This document shows, in pieces, positions 59,996 to 64,000 of a DNA stretch of 64,000 bases. Position 1 is the stretch's first letter. Each line of letters begins with the position of its first letter. The notes below the pieces were generated by a model, which had not been told where the DNA came from, ran no database searches, and saw only the letters and a list, made by a program, of their open reading frames with translations. The translations under genes were made by a program, and so were the position numbers. This DNA comes from Sipunculus nudus (Eukaryota; Annelida; Sipuncula; Golfingiida; Sipunculidae), in NCBI GenBank assembly GCA_026874595.1, contig CM049314.1, positions 14,438,729 to 14,502,728 of the forward strand, written 5' to 3'.

Positions 59996-62900
59996 GGACG
60001 TATAGGGGATCTTCAGTTGACGAAAAGCGTAAAGGTTCAGGGTAGTGCCGAAATGAGCCCGAATAATAACAGTCGAGTACACGAGTCCAAAATTGGGGCC
60101 TGATAAAAAAACAGAGAAGATACAGGGCATCTTAATAAAGAGGGAGTCCAGCACCTGGCACAGGTAAACATGCAGGTGTGCCGGAGTGCTAGTAAACTTA
60201 ATATGAATCTCGCATGCAGAGGTATGGTAAAGAAAACTGTGATACGCCAAATCAGGTGCTGTTGTATTTTGGTTGATATATAGAGAGGGGGCCTGCGCCC
60301 ACTACGCCCCATCTAACTCCGCTTCTGGACATTAAGCGAATACTCATATGGTTGTTAATTATGCCTGTGTGCCAATTATTTTACTTGTTAGCATGCATGC
60401 CCTAACATTTATATGCACTACATCATTACAAATTAATTACTACTTCAAATATTAATTCATTTTAGCTTCTGTGTCTTCTCAGACCATGGCTCACACCAGC
60501 AAACAAAATCCAGATTACTGGTTTCGTTAACATTCTGAATGTTAATTACGCGATTCTGAGTCAGGTGATGCCTAACAAGTACTTGAGCAGCGAGTAGTAC
60601 TCTACTTGCTGCTAGTTCATAGTTATATATACAGTCCGGCTGTAAAACGACGACTCTATCTGCTCTACAGGATCTTATTTACATTTAACAATGAATATTG
60701 TCTAAGTCTGCAATCTTATACGTATATAATAACAGCTGTGCATTTAATCAATTGATGTCAATGTTAGGGCGTCAGAGTACAAATATTTCCGAGAAAATAC
60801 GAGCCAATTTTAACCTTAAACAGCAAAGTTAACCAATCATGTTTGGATTTTATTAACCCTGGGCGATTCTGAGCGAATTGAATTATATCACTACCTCATA
60901 TAATAAGTGTTACTCGGATCCTGATTGATCTCCCATAAATCTTTGCTTGAATTCATGATTTTACAATATATTTATTAGGCAGATAATTTACCGCCATACG
61001 TTCGCCTGTGTAGCTGAATTAGTTTTGAATATTACTGACCTACACATCTAATATATAAAAGGAACAAAACATAAACTTGACTTTTTAAGCGATGTTAACA
61101 TTGTATCATGTTCACGTCCCTTCCATTTTAAAGACAGCCAGTTTATTTGCTCGTTCGGTTTAAACAAATCAATTTTATTTGGATTGCACAAAATATTCTC
61201 CGGCATGTATAATATAGAGATACATTAAATCCACTAACAGGCAGTCCCTTGAAAGTAAGTAAAAAAATCTGTAACCTTCCTACTAAAGGCACTTCTCTAT
61301 TGCGGGCAAAATAAGTGTCCGTAATTCAGAGGTTCTACTGTAGTGCTGGTAATCATCAACAGACATGAGTAATGTATGTCCGTGAATGTCAGTATTATCG
61401 ATATATTTAATGAATGGATTATTATTTTTTTTAATGGTCTTGTGTCTGTTGTTATCGTCTAGACGTAGCGTGATGTATGTATTCTGTGAGTTACCATTAA
61501 CTGATCAATATGTCTGCACTTCTTCCTCCGCACCACCTGCGAGGTGAGCTAGTCCACCACAAATGACTCGTTCACGTTGTCACATACACAGTTAGACAGC
61601 ACAACGAGAGCGCACAACTCCGCCGACGATCAATTTATTTATTTTTTTTTAATTCAGGCGTCTGTTGATTCTATGTGATTTAATTTATGTCACGAATCAG
61701 CGACATACGTGTGTCACTATGTTAACCATTATGACGTCACATTTAAGCCTAATTCCAGATTTAAGACTAAATGACGTTATTGCAACAGGTGTCTGGTCAA
61801 CTGTGGAGGAGCTCTGCAATCTCTCAAAATATGTTTGAAATGTCATTGAACCATATGAATCTTAATATTATCATCCTTATTTTGAGGGTAAACGGGCTAA
61901 AGAAGCGATTGGAAGAATTCGATGCCATATACGGGGTGTGATTATGGTTTAGGGGTCGAACCTCGAAAAAAAATCAGTTAGATATTTTAGATTGTGCCAT
62001 TTCACTGAAGCGAAAAAGAAATGCAAACAAACATAATTATATAGGTATCCATACGTTTGCCCTTTTTTTATCCGGTAATACTCTAATTTATGGGGATGGT
62101 TTACGTGATGTGTGTCTTCTTCCACCGTTCCACATTGTTTTTCTAAGATATGGATCTATGAAGGTAGGATTTAATATTCGATAGGGATTTTAATCACTGT
62201 AAACCGTAGGTAAATTCCAGACATTGCTGTTCTACAGTGGGCGTTCCCTATCGGCAAGTAGTGGTTAAACCAACTTTTAGCAAATAATTCTATTACATAT
62301 TGACGAATAATCGGCATATTACAGTTAAATTATTCTCCTCTACTAAAGGCCTCATTGTGTCACCAGTTACAATGAACAGATAGGGCAGCGACCTTCATGC
62401 GAGGTATCAGGCCTGAGTCATCAGATGTCAGGAGGCCACGCCCACTTCCTGTCACCTCGGCGGGGGCTCACACTGCGCCTGGTAGTCAGTTATGAATCAT
62501 ATCAAGTCGGCAGTGTTCGCTCATTCACTCCCCGCTGGGCAACACCTGTGTAATGAAATGGTGTTTATGAATACACAATAATTCCTCATGGCATGCCAAC
62601 AACAAACTAGTTTAACTGATATTTTTTTTCGAATTTAATTCTGCGAATAAATTAATCTTCCCTTTCTATAAAGGTGTCATGGGCATTGTAGTTTTATTGA
62701 ATGTTTAATAATCCCCGAGTCACATTGTTTGGTCAGGAGTAAAAACGAGTTTAATCAGATTTCTCATTACATCATGATACTAAACCTCAATAAGAGAGGC
62801 TCTGCGAACTCCTATCAGTAGACTGATCTAGAAAAAAGTTAATATACTCATTTTGTACATGGCCGAAAATTAAATACGTTTTGTCCAAGGTGAATAAAAT

Positions 62901-63169
62901 ACATATACAGAAATAAATACACGAATGTTGAAATTGACTTTAATATAAACCGATACAAAAAAAATCTATTGGAGAGGGAACATTCAAGGAAAGACCAAAT
63001 TTCTTATTTCATTGTTTTCCAACACTTCTATATGATTACTCCAGCGTCTTTCATTAAACAGAAATATACGTTATCCAACACACTAGCGACATCTGTTGGC
63101 AACGATTAACACCGGTTGCTCGGGTCCGTTATATAAATAAAATTTCGTCAAAAAATACCTATCTGATTT
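59996..63169. other. Intergenic; regulatory-like island at 62380-62570
   Basis: Mostly unique AT-rich DNA without a supported gene. The 62380-62570 island is about 55% GC and holds CCACGCCCACTTCCTGTCAC (KLF/Sp-like and ETS-like words together, 62434-62453) and GCCTGAGTCATCAG (AP-1-like TGAGTCA, 62414-62420). A CTCF-like word is at 63081-63100. A fragment CTCCGCTTCTGG at 60317-60328 may be a relic of the GGATCCAGGA element family. Confidence 0.45.
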
Positions 63170-63445
63170 CTATAGCTTAGGTTCCTGCTCAAGTCTTCGG
63201 TAAAATTCCAGATTTAGACTGATTCCATCCCTTGTAATAGTCAATAATAATACTGGTTCTTGGCCATCCTTACATCGCGCTACAACATGATGTAGTGTGT
63301 TTGCCAACTTTTCATTTACGGTTAATTCACTGCTTGTCTCTGTGATAACAAATGCCCCTTTGAGAGAGAGAACAAGTCTAGAAGATAACAAACAGCTCTC
63401 AGTCAGACGTATCGATATATCCCCTTGTTTCTGGACTATGGTCAC
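63170..63445 (-). CDS. Candidate C-terminal exon, up to 91 aa, unassigned
   Basis: The minus frame ends at TAG 63170-63172 with EFYRRLEQEPKL. Its last ~55 residues (ETSSELTVNEKLANTLHHVV, then ARCKDGQEPVLLLTITRDGI and so on) have the look of a folded protein C-terminus with mixed codon use. Possible acceptors on the minus strand, TTATCACAG before 63339 and TTATCTTCTAG before 63377, follow a pyrimidine-rich CTCTCTCTC tract, which favours a terminal exon over a single-exon ORF starting at the MTIVQKQG methionine. Upstream exons would lie beyond 63.4 kb, partly outside the window. I cannot name a family. Confidence 0.35.
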   Translation of the reverse strand: MTIVQKQGDISIRLTESCLLSSRLVLSLKGAFVITETSSELTVNEKLANTLHHVVARCKDGQEPVLLLTITRDGISLNLEFYRRLEQEPKL

Positions 63446-64000
63446 GTGTTATGTTCTATGCCGCCTGATGATGCATTGCTATTTACCCAGCCATATATCG
63501 TGTTATCATGTCTGAATGGTCTTGTACATTGGGGACACTCCTGTTATAACGGATGTTTAAGTGGGAGAGATGTTTATAAAAAGCGGATGAATAAATCATA
63601 TTGAAAGAACTATGCAGAAAAATATGTATAACTATCCGAGTGTTACGCAAGCATTCAATATACAATTCAGTTTGTGCTTTTCCATAATGAGTAATGATAA
63701 TTGAAAAAATATTAAATGAACCCTTGTGGATTCAGTATTCAAGCGAGTCCGAAATTTCCCGAGAAGAATGTGAGGGAGAAAAAAAACTATCTGCAGAACT
63801 TGGCAGTAAATTCCAGTCTTGAATTTTCCGTTTTCCATTTTAGGCGATACGTGATCCTGAACTCATTCAACTAAATTAAAAACATTAATACTATGGCCTT
63901 TCAACTACTACAGACCATGTTGTATGTCTAGTGAAGAACCACGAATGGAAATAACCAACACGCCTCCCCCGTCGTGAAACATATTGGTTAAAGTTTGTTT

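Noticed and set aside
10095-64000. Search for a Shox/paired-type homeodomain or a conserved microRNA in the gene-poor tract
   Set aside because: No WFQNRRA-type codon run on either strand and no match to the well-known invertebrate microRNA seeds I could recall was noticed.
1-64000. CRISPR arrays, operons, ribosome binding sites, phage or plasmid features
   Set aside because: The window is eukaryotic by its spliced gene, microsatellites and repeats; the tandem arrays lack unique spacers of constant size.

Overview
This window is AT-rich animal nuclear DNA. Its genes have introns with GT-AG junctions, there are many (TA)n microsatellites and short, decayed dispersed repeats, and there is no operon structure. 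The repeat types (elements that begin with a TTTTTAGCTCAGCTGA-like end, GGATCCAGGA inverted-repeat elements, CCGT/CTGT tetranucleotide arrays) remind me of lophotrochozoan and especially bivalve mollusc genomes. That placement is an inference from memory of such genomes, not a database result.

Only one gene can be named with confidence. Positions 213-9536 (+) hold eight coding exons of an RSRC1 (SRrp53-like, arginine/serine-rich coiled-coil 1) orthologue of 302 residues: a short acidic/lysine-rich N-terminus, an RS domain with four YERSRR repeats, then the conserved alanine/lysine coiled-coil and the HPxLYI...RWLRRL C-terminal block. Its introns carry a 0.9-kb dispersed repeat (4535-5423), a ~145-bp tandem array (7040-8180) and a 547-bp element nested in that array (7454-8000). 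Its 5' UTR probably lies in an exon outside the window.

From about 10 kb to 64 kb I find no recognisable protein domain: no homeodomain, reverse transcriptase or transposase, and no open frame longer than 190 residues. This stretch consists of (a) decayed mobile elements (12244-12446, 12701-15890, 18099-18425, 19885-19960, 33334-33479, 37272-38030, 46545-47455); (b) micro- and minisatellites, including a serine/aspartate-coding-like array at 22258-23070 and several degenerate arrays with ~55-60 bp periods; and (c) islands of non-repetitive, higher-GC, E-box/homeodomain-site-rich DNA that look like candidate conserved noncoding elements (for example 34040-34330, 44340-44985, 57555-57860, 58640-59460, 62380-62570). 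A few unassigned ORFs with coding-like composition (39716-39952 -, 48176-48454 +, 49435-49680 +, 52058-52366 -, 63170-63445 -) are listed at low confidence.

Two themes deserve follow-up. First, RSRC1 neighbours the developmental homeobox gene SHOX2 in vertebrates, so a >50-kb gene-poor tract next to RSRC1 could be a regulatory block. Second, six exact DR1 nuclear-receptor-type repeats (AGGTCA-n-AGGTCA) occur in the window. Five lie inside two different repeat families and the sixth lies inside an RSRC1 coding exon.
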